Positions 17,888 through 26,000 of a DNA stretch of 64,000 bases are shown here, piece after piece (positions within the stretch are counted from its first letter, which is position 1; every line of letters begins with the position of its first letter). The DNA comes from CAVRQM01 sp963838805. Lineage in GTDB: Bacteria > Pseudomonadota > Alphaproteobacteria > Acetobacterales > Acetobacteraceae. The translations under genes were made by a program, and so were the position numbers. The stretch covers positions 443,098-507,097 of the forward strand of contig CAWISK010000005.1 of NCBI GenBank assembly GCA_963838805.1, given 5' to 3'. The notes beneath the pieces are model-generated. The model saw only the letters and a program-made list of their open reading frames with translations, did not search any database and was not told the DNA's origin.

Positions 17888-20467
17888 ATGACCATCTACA
17901 GAGTGTCTTCCGGCCACACGAGCAGCGGCATCACGCTGCATAAGGGAGACCAGCTGGACGTGTTCTCCGGTGGTACCGCCATCAGTACCACGATATTGAG
18001 CGGCGGCAGCGCGTTCGCGTTGGGGACTACGTCCGGCACCCTGGTGAACAGCGGCGGCGCCGAGTTCGTGGATTCCGGCGGCACGGCCAGCGGCTCCGTG
18101 GTGAACAGCGGCGGCGCCGAGTTCGTGCGTTCCGGCGGCACCGATGTCGGCACCACGGTGGGCAGCGGCGGCCTCGAAGTCCTGTCCTCCGGCGGCGCGG
18201 CCAGCGGTTCCGTGATCGACAGCGGGGGGTACCTGGTTACTCTTCCCGACAGCGTGGCGAGCGGCACCACGGTGCAGTCGGGCGGCGCGGTCGTCTCGAC
18301 CGGGGTTGTGCTCTACAACCCGCAATCAGGAACCACGGTCTATGCAGGTGTCGCCAGCGGCACGGCGGTGCGCACCGGCGGCACGGAATACGTGCTCGCC
18401 GGCGGCACGGCGATTAGTGCCACGGTGAGCTCCCCCAATCCGACTGTCGATACCGAGCTTGATGTGTTCTCCGGCGGCGTGGCCAGCGCCATCACCCTGG
18501 CCTTCGGCGGCAGCGAAACCGTGTCCGCCGGCGGCACGGACATTCGCACCAGCGTGACCGCGGCTGGAACGCAAACCCTGGCTTCCGGTGCCACCGCCAG
18601 CTTTACCTTCGTCGAAGGCCTCCAGTACGTGGACTCCGGCGCTACCGTGATCAGCGCGACAGATAACGGCTACCAGTTCCTCAGCGGCGGGACGGCCATC
18701 GGCACCGTCGTAAGCCGAGGCCAGCAAGTCATCAGCGCCGGCACGGCGCTCGACACCGTCCTGAGCGGCTACAGCCAACAGACCGTGTACGGTGGCGGAG
18801 TTGCTCGCGGCACCACGGTCAACAGCGCTGGCAGCGAGTTCGTGTATGGCAAGGCAGTCGGTACCACGGTGAACAGCGGCGGCAGCCAATCCGTCGACCG
18901 CGGCTTGGCCAGCGCCACTACGGTGAATGGCGGCGGCAGCGAGTCGGTGCTCGATAGCGGCATCACCAGCGACACCCTCGTCGGCAGCGGCGGCTATGAG
19001 TTCGCGTCGAGCGGCGGGGTGTCCTCCGACACCACGGTGCAGAGCGGCGGGTTCGAAATCGTGTCCGCCGGCGGCACGGCGGACGGATCGGTGATCGACA
19101 GCGGAGGCTATCTGATCGTGCTTCCCGGCGGTGCGGCGAGCGGCACGGATGTGCAGTCGGGCGGCGCGGTCGTCTCGACCGGAGTCTTGGTCTTCGACCC
19201 GCAATCCGGGGTCACCCTCTACGGTAGCGTCGCCAGCGGCATCACGGTGGGTGATGGCGGCACGGAATATGTGCTGGTGGGCGGCACGGCGATCAACACG
19301 ACGGTGAGCGGCGTGCAGGACGTGTACTCAGGCGGCACGGCCAGGGGTAGCACGGTGACTGGCAGCCAGTACATAGCCGCCGGCGCCGTGGTGCGGCACA
19401 CCGATCTGAACGGCTATGGCAGCCAGGACGTGGCTGGCACCGCGATCGACAACACGCTGCACAACAGCGCCCGCCAATATGTGCTCTCCGGCGGCACCGC
19501 CAGCGTCACCGTGGTGAACGGCGGCTATCAGGAAGTGGATTACGGCGGCACCGCAATCGACACCACGTTCCACGGTGGTCGCCAGAACATAGGCTACAGA
19601 GGCTACGGCGGCACGGCGATCGGCACCGTGTTGAACAACACCATCGAATACGTTTCCCGCATGGGCGTCGTCATCGACACCACGATCAACGCGGGCGGAC
19701 GCCAGATCCTCAGGGGTGGCACGGCCAGTAGCACGGTGGTGAACAGTGGCGGCCGCGAAGACATGCGGGGCGGTAAATATTACGGGACCATCGTGCGCGA
19801 CGGCGGCCGCCAGCAGGTCTACATTGGCACGGCGATCGGGACCGTCCTGAGTAGCGGCGGGCACGAGGGCGTCATCGATGGGAGGACCAACAGCACTGTC
19901 GTCAGCAGCGGCGGTCTCGAGACCGTGTTCAGGGGCGGCGCGGCCTTCGACACGATCGTTCTGGATGGCGGCAGGGAGCTCGTCAGTTCCGGCGGCATCG
20001 ACAATTTCTCGATTGTCAGCAGTGGTGGTGCCGAGTTCATCTACTCGGCGGGCACCGTCAGCGGCGGCACCATCATCAGTGGCGCCAAGATCACTGTCTC
20101 CTCCGGCGGCAGCGTGCTGGGCGGCCTCACTCTGTCCGGCGGCACCGCCGTCATTTCGGGCTCTGTCGCGTCCGGACAGACAGTGGCGTTCGCGGGTGCG
20201 GGCGGCGATCTGGCGCTCTACAACCTGTCCGGCTTCGCCGCGGCAATCAGCGGCTTCGGCAGGGGCGACCGCATCGACCTCGGCGGCTTCGCCTATGGCA
20301 GCGGCGAAACCCGCTCCTTCACCGAAGCGGCGAACCACAACAGCGGCACGCTGACGGTGGTCGATGGCGGCAGCCAGGCAAGGCTGACGCTGATCGGCAA
20401 CTACACGACCCAGGACTTCGCGCTTGCCAGCGACCATGCGGGAGGGACCTTCGTGCGATTTGTCTGA
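17888..20467 (+). CDS. Strand-loop-strand repeat surface protein lacking Sec signal and barrel
   Basis: This 859-residue protein is almost wholly built of roughly 19-20 residue AIDA-type repeats (for example GGTASGSVVNSGGAEFV), predicted to stack as a beta-helix with Ser-rich turns that are heptosylation targets. It begins MTIYRVSSGHTSSGITLHKG, with no Sec signal. The last 110 or so residues change to a different domain (NLSGFAAAISGFGRGDRIDL, then a Thr/Gly/Ala-rich end FVRFV) instead of a 12-strand autotransporter barrel. AAGGAGGA precedes ATG 17888. I infer cytosolic glycosylation by the upstream enzyme and export by a type I system encoded elsewhere, probably as an adhesin or biofilm factor. 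The frame is intact. Confidence 0.85.
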   Translation: MTIYRVSSGHTSSGITLHKGDQLDVFSGGTAISTTILSGGSAFALGTTSGTLVNSGGAEFVDSGGTASGSVVNSGGAEFVRSGGTDVGTTVGSGGLEVLSSGGAASGSVIDSGGYLVTLPDSVASGTTVQSGGAVVSTGVVLYNPQSGTTVYAGVASGTAVRTGGTEYVLAGGTAISATVSSPNPTVDTELDVFSGGVASAITLAFGGSETVSAGGTDIRTSVTAAGTQTLASGATASFTFVEGLQYVDSGATVISATDNGYQFLSGGTAIGTVVSRGQQVISAGTALDTVLSGYSQQTVYGGGVARGTTVNSAGSEFVYGKAVGTTVNSGGSQSVDRGLASATTVNGGGSESVLDSGITSDTLVGSGGYEFASSGGVSSDTTVQSGGFEIVSAGGTADGSVIDSGGYLIVLPGGAASGTDVQSGGAVVSTGVLVFDPQSGVTLYGSVASGITVGDGGTEYVLVGGTAINTTVSGVQDVYSGGTARGSTVTGSQYIAAGAVVRHTDLNGYGSQDVAGTAIDNTLHNSARQYVLSGGTASVTVVNGGYQEVDYGGTAIDTTFHGGRQNIGYRGYGGTAIGTVLNNTIEYVSRMGVVIDTTINAGGRQILRGGTASSTVVNSGGREDMRGGKYYGTIVRDGGRQQVYIGTAIGTVLSSGGHEGVIDGRTNSTVVSSGGLETVFRGGAAFDTIVLDGGRELVSSGGIDNFSIVSSGGAEFIYSAGTVSGGTIISGAKITVSSGGSVLGGLTLSGGTAVISGSVASGQTVAFAGAGGDLALYNLSGFAAAISGFGRGDRIDLGGFAYGSGETRSFTEAANHNSGTLTVVDGGSQARLTLIGNYTTQDFALASDHAGGTFVRFV
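18191..18430 (+). repeat. Internal duplication in the repeat protein, copy 1
   Basis: This 240-base block encodes about 80 residues including SVIDSGGYLVTLPDS, QSGGAVVSTGV and NPQSG, and it recurs at 19070-19309 with the same length. The shared QSGGAVVSTGV segment is identical at DNA level over more than 20 bases. It is a higher-order duplication of several small repeats. Confidence 0.8.
19070..19309 (+). repeat. Internal duplication in the repeat protein, copy 2
   Basis: This is the second copy of the block at 18191, with SVIDSGGYLIVLPGG, QSGGAVVSTGV and DPQSG. Equal length with scattered substitutions indicates an older in-frame duplication rather than a recent slippage event. Confidence 0.8.
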
Positions 20468-20619
20468 GGCAGGGTGCGGGACGCAGCGCTGCGCCGGGTA
20501 CCAGGCGGAACTCGCACATCCAGCGCCGCTTCTTCATCGGCTCCGGCGCGGACTTGCGCGGCACGATCGTGGAGCTGGCCTGACCTCAGCGGGCGCGCGA
20601 TCTCCGTCAGTCCACGATA
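20468..20619. other. Intergenic region with a short coding-like remnant
   Basis: The gap between the repeat protein and the ArsR-type gene holds no convincing gene. One plus-strand frame ends at 20582 with RRFFIGSGADLRGTIVELA followed by a stop, which reads like the C-terminus of a lost gene, but it has no start and no recognisable family. Confidence 0.3.
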
Positions 20620-20665
20620 AAGCGATTGCTTATCTATCCGCGTCCTGATACTAAAGCATGTGCTT
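20620..20665 (+). promoter_or_regulatory. Paired AAGC-N4-GCTT inverted repeats with promoter-like boxes
   Basis: Two copies of AAGC-N4-GCTT (20620-20631 and 20654-20665) have centres 34 bases apart. The second spans the GTG start of the ArsR-type gene. Between them TTGCTT (20626) and GATACT (20647) could be a -35/-10 pair with a 15-base spacer. This looks like an autoregulatory operator, but the binding protein is inferred. Confidence 0.4.
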
Positions 20666-21016
20666 AACCAAGCTGCCCTGCTCGATGCCACCTTCCAGGC
20701 TCTCGCCGATCCCGGGCGGCGGACGATGATCGAGCGCCTGGCGCGTGGGCCTGCCTCCGTCAGCGAACTGGCCCGCCCGCTCGCCATGTCGCTACCGGCG
20801 GTGATGCAGCACCTTGCCGTGCTGGAAAACTCCGGCCTGGTCCGGTCGGAGAAGGTCGGACGCGTGCGGACCTGCCGGATCGAGCCTGCTGCACTCAGTC
20901 TCGCGGAACAATGGATCAATCAGCGACGGATCGAGTGGGAGCACCGCCTCGACCGGCTCGGCCGGTATCTCGAAACCATGCAGCGCGAAGGAGACGATCA
21001 TGGCTCAGGCAATTGA
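20660..21016 (+). CDS. ArsR/SmtB-family transcriptional regulator
   Basis: This 118-residue winged-helix regulator starts LNQAALLDATFQALADPGRR and has the recognition region VSELARPLAMSLPAVMQHLAVLE at residues 33-55. LVRSEKVGRVRTCRIEP forms the wing. No Cys-rich metal site is present, so it belongs to the non-metal group that is commonly paired with SRPBCC genes, as here: the next gene starts 17 bases before this stop. GTG 20660 is the only start that keeps the whole helix 1, and it has no clear ribosome site. Confidence 0.82.
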   Translation: MLNQAALLDATFQALADPGRRTMIERLARGPASVSELARPLAMSLPAVMQHLAVLENSGLVRSEKVGRVRTCRIEPAALSLAEQWINQRRIEWEHRLDRLGRYLETMQREGDDHGSGN

Positions 21017-22026
21017 AAAGGACAACGCCGCCCAGCCCGCACCGCTGGTCCTGTCCCGCGTGTTTCCCGCCCCGCGCGAGACGGTGTTCAAGGCCTGGAG
21101 TTCCGCTGACCATGTCAAGCGATGGTTTTCCCCGGCGACCTATACCGTGCCCGAGGCGCGCGTGCAGATGCAGGTCGGCGGACCGTTCGAGGTCTGCATG
21201 CGCGGGCCCGATGGGGTGGAGTACTGGACGCGCGGCACTTTCGCGGAAGTCTCGCCGGTGGACCGGCTCGTGCTCGACCTTCACGTGACGGATGCGGCGG
21301 GGGCGGCACTGTTCCGCGCCTATACCGAGGTCAGCTTCGCCGATGTGGCCGGCGGCACCCGCATGGATGTGGTGCAGAGCTACAGCTTCGACGGATCCGG
21401 CACAGGCGGCCTGGATGGTGGCGGGTGCGCCCGAAGGCTGGCGACAGACGCTGGACAAGCTGGAGGAGGAGCTGACGCGAATGCAGGGCGGCGACGAGAT
21501 CCATCGCCGCAAGCTCGATGCCCTGCTGGAGGCGGAGCGGCAAGGACAGAAAAGCAGCGGAGTGAAGCGCTCGGTGGCGCACGGCGACTTTCATCTGGAA
21601 CGCACCTACGATGCCCCGGTCGGGCTTGTGTACGCGGCGCTGTCCACCGAGGCGGCCAAGAGCAAATGGTTCGGCGGCGACGACGGCCGGTGGACCCTGC
21701 TGGAACGGTCGATGGATTTTCGCGTCGGCGGCCGCGAGCGGCTGCGCGGCCGCTGGGTGGGCGGCGTCGTCACCACCTTCGATGCGGCCTATCACGACAT
21801 CATCCCGAACGAGCGCATCATCTACACTTACGAGATGCACCTGGATGACCGGAAGATCTCGGTCTCGCTCGCGACGTTGCAACTCATTGCGTCTGGCGAT
21901 GGGCGGACGACACTGAAGGTCAGCGAACAGGGCGCCTTCCTCGACGGCTATGACGATGCCGGCTCGCGCGAGCACGGCACGGCAGAACTGCTCGACCGGC
22001 TCGGAGAATCCCTTCGATCCGCCTGA
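21000..22026 (+). CDS. Tandem SRPBCC (AHSA1-like) domain protein
   Basis: Two START/AHSA1-like domains are present. Domain 1 runs from about residue 15 (LSRVFPAPRETVFKAWSSAD, then WFSPATYTVPEARVQMQVGG) to EGWRQTLDKLEEEL. Domain 2 starts near HLERTYDAPVGLVYAALSTE and has SKWFGGDDGRW and IYTYEMHLDD. One extra base near 21408 breaks the frame inside domain 1. After correction the two domains are joined by about 30 charged residues without a stop. They may really be two genes, since GTG at MKRSVAHGDF could start the second. Such proteins bind hydrophobic ligands; the ligand here is unknown. The gene overlaps the ArsR-type gene by 17 bases. Confidence 0.72.
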
Positions 22027-22039
22027 GACGAGCGGGCCG

Positions 22040-24394
22040 TTACGCGGCGGCGGGGGCCTCTTGCGGCATCGCCGCCGCCATCGCGTCCTCTACCGTCTCC
22101 AGCCAGACGAAGCGCAGCCGGTCGCGCGCGCTGGCGGGAATGTCGTCCCAGTCGCGGCGGTTGCGTGCCGGTAGCATCACCGTGCTGATGCCGGCGCGCG
22201 CGGCGGCCACCATTTTCTCGCGAATGCCGCCTACCGGCAGGACCACGCCGCGCAGGCTGATCTCGCCGGTCATGGCGATGGCCGGATCGACCGCCCGGCC
22301 CAGCATCAGCGAGGCCAGCGACATGAACATGGCAACCCCGGCCGAGGGCCCGTCCTTCGGAATGGCGCCGGCCGGCACATGCACATGGATGTCGCTGCGC
22401 TCGAACAGGCCCGGCTCGATGCCGAGTGCCGCGGCACGGGACTTCAGCAGGCTCAGCGCCGCCTGCGCGCTCTCCTTCATCACGTCGCCGAGCTGGCCGG
22501 TCAGCACCAGCTTGCCGCTGCCCGGCATGCGCGTGCTCTCGATGAACAGGATGTCGCCGCCGACAGGGGTCCATGCGAGGCCCGTGGCGATCCCCGGCAT
22601 CGCCGCGCGGTCGGCCACCTCCGGCTCGAAGCGGCCGGCGCCCAGGATCGGTGCGAGTTGCTCGGGACCGATCCGCACGCGCTCGGCATGGCCCTCCGCG
22701 AAACCCGCGGCGATGCTGCGCAGCACGCCGCCGATCTCGCGTTCCAGGTTGCGCACCCCCGCCTCGCGCGTGTAGCCGCGGATGATCGACGACAGGGCCT
22801 CGTCGCTGATCTCGGCCTGCGCCGAGCTGAGACCGTTGCGTTCAAGCTGACGCGGCACCAGGTAGCGCCGCGCAATCGCCAGCTTCTCCTCCTCGGTGTA
22901 GCCGGACAGTGTCACCACCTCCATGCGGTCGCGCAGCGCCACCGGCACGGTGTCCATCTGGTTCGCGGTGGCGATGAACAGCACGCGGCTGAGGTCGAAC
23001 GGCACGCCCAGATAGGCGTCGCGGAAAGTGCCGTTCTGCTCCGGGTCCAGCACCTCCAGCAACGCGGAGGCCGGGTCGCCCTGGAACCCGCCGGCACCCA
23101 GCTTGTCGATTTCGTCCAGCATCATCACGCAGTCGCGGGCACCCGCCCTGCGGATCGCCTGGATGATGTTGCCGGGCAGCGAGCCGATATAGGTGCGCCT
23201 GTGGCCGCGGATCTCGCTCTCGTCATGCACGCCGCCCAGGCTCACGCGCACGAACGGTCGCCCCGTGGCACGCGCGATCGACTGGCCGAGGGACGTTTTC
23301 CCGACACCCGGAGGACCCACGAAGCACAGGATGGGGCCGTGCCCCTCGGGATTGAGCTTGCGCACCGCCAGGAACTCGACGATGCGGCGCTTGATCTTCT
23401 CCAGGTCGAAATGGTCTTCGTCGAGCACGCGCCGCGCCTCGGCAATGTCGATGGGTTTTTCGTCGCTGAGCTTCCACGGCAGTTCGGACAGCCATTCGAG
23501 ATACGTCCGCACCATGCCTGATTCCGGCCCGCCTTCCGGCATCCGCTCCAGCCGGCGCATTTCCCGCTGCGCCTGCTTCGCCACCTCCTCGGGCAGCCCA
23601 GCCTCGTCCAGCGCGCGCTTCAGGTCGGCGAGCTCGGGCGAGGCGCCTTCCTCGTCGCCCAGCTCCTTCTGGATCTGCTTGAGCTGTTCGCGCAGCAGGA
23701 ACTCGCGCTGCCGCCCCTCCATCGTCTGCCGGGTGCGCTTGCCGATATCAGCGGACAGGCGCAGCACCTCCAGCCGATAGGCGAGGCGCCACAGCACGCG
23801 ATCGAGCCGCGCCTGCAAATCGACCGTCTCCAGCACCTCCTGCTTCTCGGAGGGCGTGAGGTCCATGAGGCTGGCCACCATGTCCGCCAACTGGCCGGGC
23901 TGCTCGAGGCCCTGGACCGCGGCCGCCAGCTCCGGCGGCGCCTGTTCGATCAGGCGCAACGTCTCCAGGGCGCGCTCGCGCAACTGATGGAAGCGGGCAT
24001 CGATCTCGGTCCCGTGCGCTTCCGGCTCGGCGATGCGCTCGACGCGCGCGCTCGGCAAGCCCTGGTCATCGACCGATTCCAGAAGGCGGACCCGGCCGAT
24101 GCCTTGCAGGATCGCCTGGTGCGTGCCGTCACGGCCGGTGACATAGCGCAGCAGCCTGGCCTCCGTGCCGATCGGGTGCAGGTCGGGCACCGCCGGCTCC
24201 TCGATGGACGGGTCGCGCTGCAACACCGCGACGATACTGCGCGAGGACCGCGCCGCCTCGTGCAGCACGGCCTCGGTCGCCGGACGTCCGGCGACCATGG
24301 GCAGCACGACGCCGGGAAACAGGACCAGGTCGCGCAGCGGCACCAGCAGCAGCGTGTCGGACGAGGGTTCGGGCCTCGCGAGCGGCGTGTCCAT
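22040..24394 (-). CDS. lon: ATP-dependent Lon protease
   Basis: Lon degrades misfolded and regulatory proteins in the cytosol. The 784-residue protein starts with the substrate-binding domain (LLLVPLRDLVLFPGVVLP). It then has a coiled coil (REQLKQIQKELGDEEG), the AAA+ module with Walker A GPPGVGKTS and Walker B CVMMLDEIDKLG, and the Ser-Lys protease domain with catalytic Ser in KDGPSAGVAMF and Lys in GGIREKMVAAARAG. The start ATG 24394 overlaps the hsp20 stop by one base (TGATG). The coupling to a small heat-shock gene suggests this is an accessory Lon, with the usual clpX-linked lon elsewhere; that is inference. The frame is intact over 2.3 kb. Confidence 0.94.
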   Translation of the reverse strand: MDTPLARPEPSSDTLLLVPLRDLVLFPGVVLPMVAGRPATEAVLHEAARSSRSIVAVLQRDPSIEEPAVPDLHPIGTEARLLRYVTGRDGTHQAILQGIGRVRLLESVDDQGLPSARVERIAEPEAHGTEIDARFHQLRERALETLRLIEQAPPELAAAVQGLEQPGQLADMVASLMDLTPSEKQEVLETVDLQARLDRVLWRLAYRLEVLRLSADIGKRTRQTMEGRQREFLLREQLKQIQKELGDEEGASPELADLKRALDEAGLPEEVAKQAQREMRRLERMPEGGPESGMVRTYLEWLSELPWKLSDEKPIDIAEARRVLDEDHFDLEKIKRRIVEFLAVRKLNPEGHGPILCFVGPPGVGKTSLGQSIARATGRPFVRVSLGGVHDESEIRGHRRTYIGSLPGNIIQAIRRAGARDCVMMLDEIDKLGAGGFQGDPASALLEVLDPEQNGTFRDAYLGVPFDLSRVLFIATANQMDTVPVALRDRMEVVTLSGYTEEEKLAIARRYLVPRQLERNGLSSAQAEISDEALSSIIRGYTREAGVRNLEREIGGVLRSIAAGFAEGHAERVRIGPEQLAPILGAGRFEPEVADRAAMPGIATGLAWTPVGGDILFIESTRMPGSGKLVLTGQLGDVMKESAQAALSLLKSRAAALGIEPGLFERSDIHVHVPAGAIPKDGPSAGVAMFMSLASLMLGRAVDPAIAMTGEISLRGVVLPVGGIREKMVAAARAGISTVMLPARNRRDWDDIPASARDRLRFVWLETVEDAMAAAMPQEAPAAA

Positions 24395-24783
24395 CAGCCG
24401 AGCCTCCGCAGCCCCACCACCAGCAGACCATCGGCAAGGCTGCGCCGAGTCACCTCGAAACGGCCGGGAGGGATCGCCACACGCCGCTCGAACCGCCCGT
24501 GCGGCAGCTCCATGCGATGGATGCGTGCGCGGTGCAGGAAGCCGGGCTGGCGGCGGGTGCCGACGATCGCGAGTTCGCCATTGCCCGCGACGATCTCGAC
24601 CTCGTCGGCCTGCACGCCGGGAAGGGCGGCGATGATGACCAGCTCGTCCTCGGTCTCCAGCAGATCGACCGGCGGCTCCCAGCCCTGCCTGTCGGGCCGG
24701 AAGAAGTCGCGGTGCAGCCGATCCACCCGGGCCAGGGTGGTGACGGCTTCGGCCCACATCACGTCAGTGGCGTTGCGCGGCAT
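24394..24783 (-). CDS. Small heat-shock protein (Hsp20/alpha-crystallin)
   Basis: This 129-residue holdase-type chaperone has WEPPVDLLETEDELVIIAALPGV opening the alpha-crystallin domain, VEIVAGNGELAIVGTRR, and FERRVAIPPGRF before the closing strand LADGLLVVGL. GGAGGG lies 6-7 bases before ATG 24783, so I chose this over the ATG at 24807. The stop overlaps the lon start, so the chaperone and protease should be made together and probably act on the same damaged proteins. The C-terminal IxI motif usual in oligomerising sHsps is not obvious. Confidence 0.88.
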   Translation of the reverse strand: MPRNATDVMWAEAVTTLARVDRLHRDFFRPDRQGWEPPVDLLETEDELVIIAALPGVQADEVEIVAGNGELAIVGTRRQPGFLHRARIHRMELPHGRFERRVAIPPGRFEVTRRSLADGLLVVGLRRLG

Positions 24784-24872
24784 GGCAAATCCCTCCAGGG
24801 CCGCCATATCCGACCCGGCGGCGGGGCAACGTCAATGGGAATGGCGCGGTTGCCTGGCAGCGCCGACGCCGC

Positions 24873-25248
24873 CTAATCGACGATCCGCCAGGTGTTCTGC
24901 GGCGTGTGGCACCAGTTGATCGAGTAGGTCGTCTGCCGCGCGGGTCTCGTGAGCGAGAAATCGTAGCGGATGTTGCGACAGGCCATGCCGCGCAATTGCA
25001 GGTCGCGAACCAGGGTTGCCGTGCCCGAGTTGCCCGTTGCCGGATTGCTCCAGCTCGCACTCTGCCCGATCGCCGTCTGATCGGATTCGTAGAGCGGGCG
25101 GGTGTTGGCATCCAGGATCGCAAAATCCTGGCTTGTTCAGGCCGACCGCGCGGAACCGCGGACGGAGCTGGGCCTCGGCGCTGCCCGCGCCGATCAGGAC
25201 GCCGAGGGCCGTGACCCCCGCCACGGACAGTCTCGACCACGTCACCAT
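24873..25248 (-). CDS. Secreted surface-antigen-like small protein
   Basis: The start ATG 25248 leads into a Sec signal (LSVAGVTALGVLIGAGSAEA). After one extra base near 25133 the frame continues QDFAILDANTRPLYESDQTA, with an immunoglobulin-like tail TLVRDLQLRGMACRNIRYDF and ending NTWRIVD. The C-terminal half resembles the conserved surface-antigen domain found at the end of small alphaproteobacterial envelope proteins (rickettsial 17-kDa-antigen-like), with two Cys that could pair. The corrected length is about 124 residues. The function is unknown; it is periplasmic or in the outer membrane. A TATAGT box lies about 31 bases upstream. Confidence 0.6.
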
Positions 25249-25278
25249 GCGCACTCTCCCGCGTTTCGCGAAGGAGCG

Positions 25279-25284
25279 ACTATA
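25279..25284 (-). promoter_or_regulatory. -10-like TATAGT box
   Basis: On the minus strand TATAGT lies 31 bases before ATG 25248, in a local AT-rich patch of an otherwise GC-rich gap. A matching -35 is weak (TTTGCG 17 bases upstream). Confidence 0.4.
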
Positions 25285-25379
25285 TTGGAGGCCCGCAAAC
25301 GCGCAAAGCTCGCAAAAGTCGTTCTGAATGCGACGACCCGCCCGCGCCCCGTGTCTGGCGCGGGCGGCGGTTGCCGAAG

Positions 25380-25802
25380 CTACTTCTGCGCCCAGAAATT
25401 GTACTCGCCGAGCGCGCCGATCTGATTGTCCTCGGCAAAGGTGCCCCCGATATACAGCGTGGAGCCGGTCATCGAGACGTTGCCGACATAGGTCTGAAAC
25501 GTATCGTTGGTCGTCTGATCCTTGCGCAGGAACTGGATGCGGCCGCTGTGCGGGCAATAGAAGCCCTGGATATTGTTGGTCTGGCCGCCGCTCACCGTGT
25601 CGGCCAGCGTGCCGCTGATCGCCGGGCAGTTTCCGACTGTGCCCTGGGTCGTGATGTTCAGCACCAGCGGACTCTGGTTGCCGAAGGCGTTCCAGGTGCC
25701 GACGACGCTCCTGGGCCAGCTCTGGGCTTGGGCGACGCTCGCGGACAGCAGAGCGCCGAGGCCGGCCGCCGCCATCAACAGGCGGCGCGATCCGTTGGTC
25801 AT
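25380..25802 (-). CDS. Secreted hypothetical beta-barrel-like protein
   Basis: This is a 140-residue protein with an Arg-containing Sec signal (GSRRLLMAAAGLGALLSAS) cut near AQAQS. The mature part, about 112 residues, begins WPRSVVGTWNAFGNQSPLVL and alternates short strands and Thr/Gly/Asn turns. Its two Cys (GNCPAI and FYCPHS) could form a disulphide. The GTW start and strand rhythm are reminiscent of avidin or lipocalin folds, but I cannot assign a family. AAGGG sits 8 bases before ATG 25802, and ATG 25808 is possible. It is a single gene between glnA and the surface-antigen gene. Confidence 0.6.
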   Translation of the reverse strand: MTNGSRRLLMAAAGLGALLSASVAQAQSWPRSVVGTWNAFGNQSPLVLNITTQGTVGNCPAISGTLADTVSGGQTNNIQGFYCPHSGRIQFLRKDQTTNDTFQTYVGNVSMTGSTLYIGGTFAEDNQIGALGEYNFWAQK

Positions 25803-26000
25803 GTTCATATCCCTTCAGAAATCATGAGGCGGAACCTTGATGATCACGCCGCTCCGCTGAATGCGGGCTCAGATTTCATAGAGGTAATGTTCTACGTGGA
25901 CCTGTGATCCAGCCCACCGTTCGACGTGAAGCGTCGAAGTTTCTTGATCGCATCGAGAGCGGACCCGCGCCCGTCGCTGGGCGCGGGTCCGGCCAGGGCA

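Noticed and set aside
17896..20437. Minus-strand open frames inside the repeat protein
   Set aside because: They mirror the repeats (periodic APPL/TSVPP patterns), which follows from the repetitive plus-strand code rather than from selection.
20468..20582. A gene fragment ending GADLRGTIVELA
   Set aside because: It has no start, no ribosome site and no recognisable family; mentioned only as a possible remnant.
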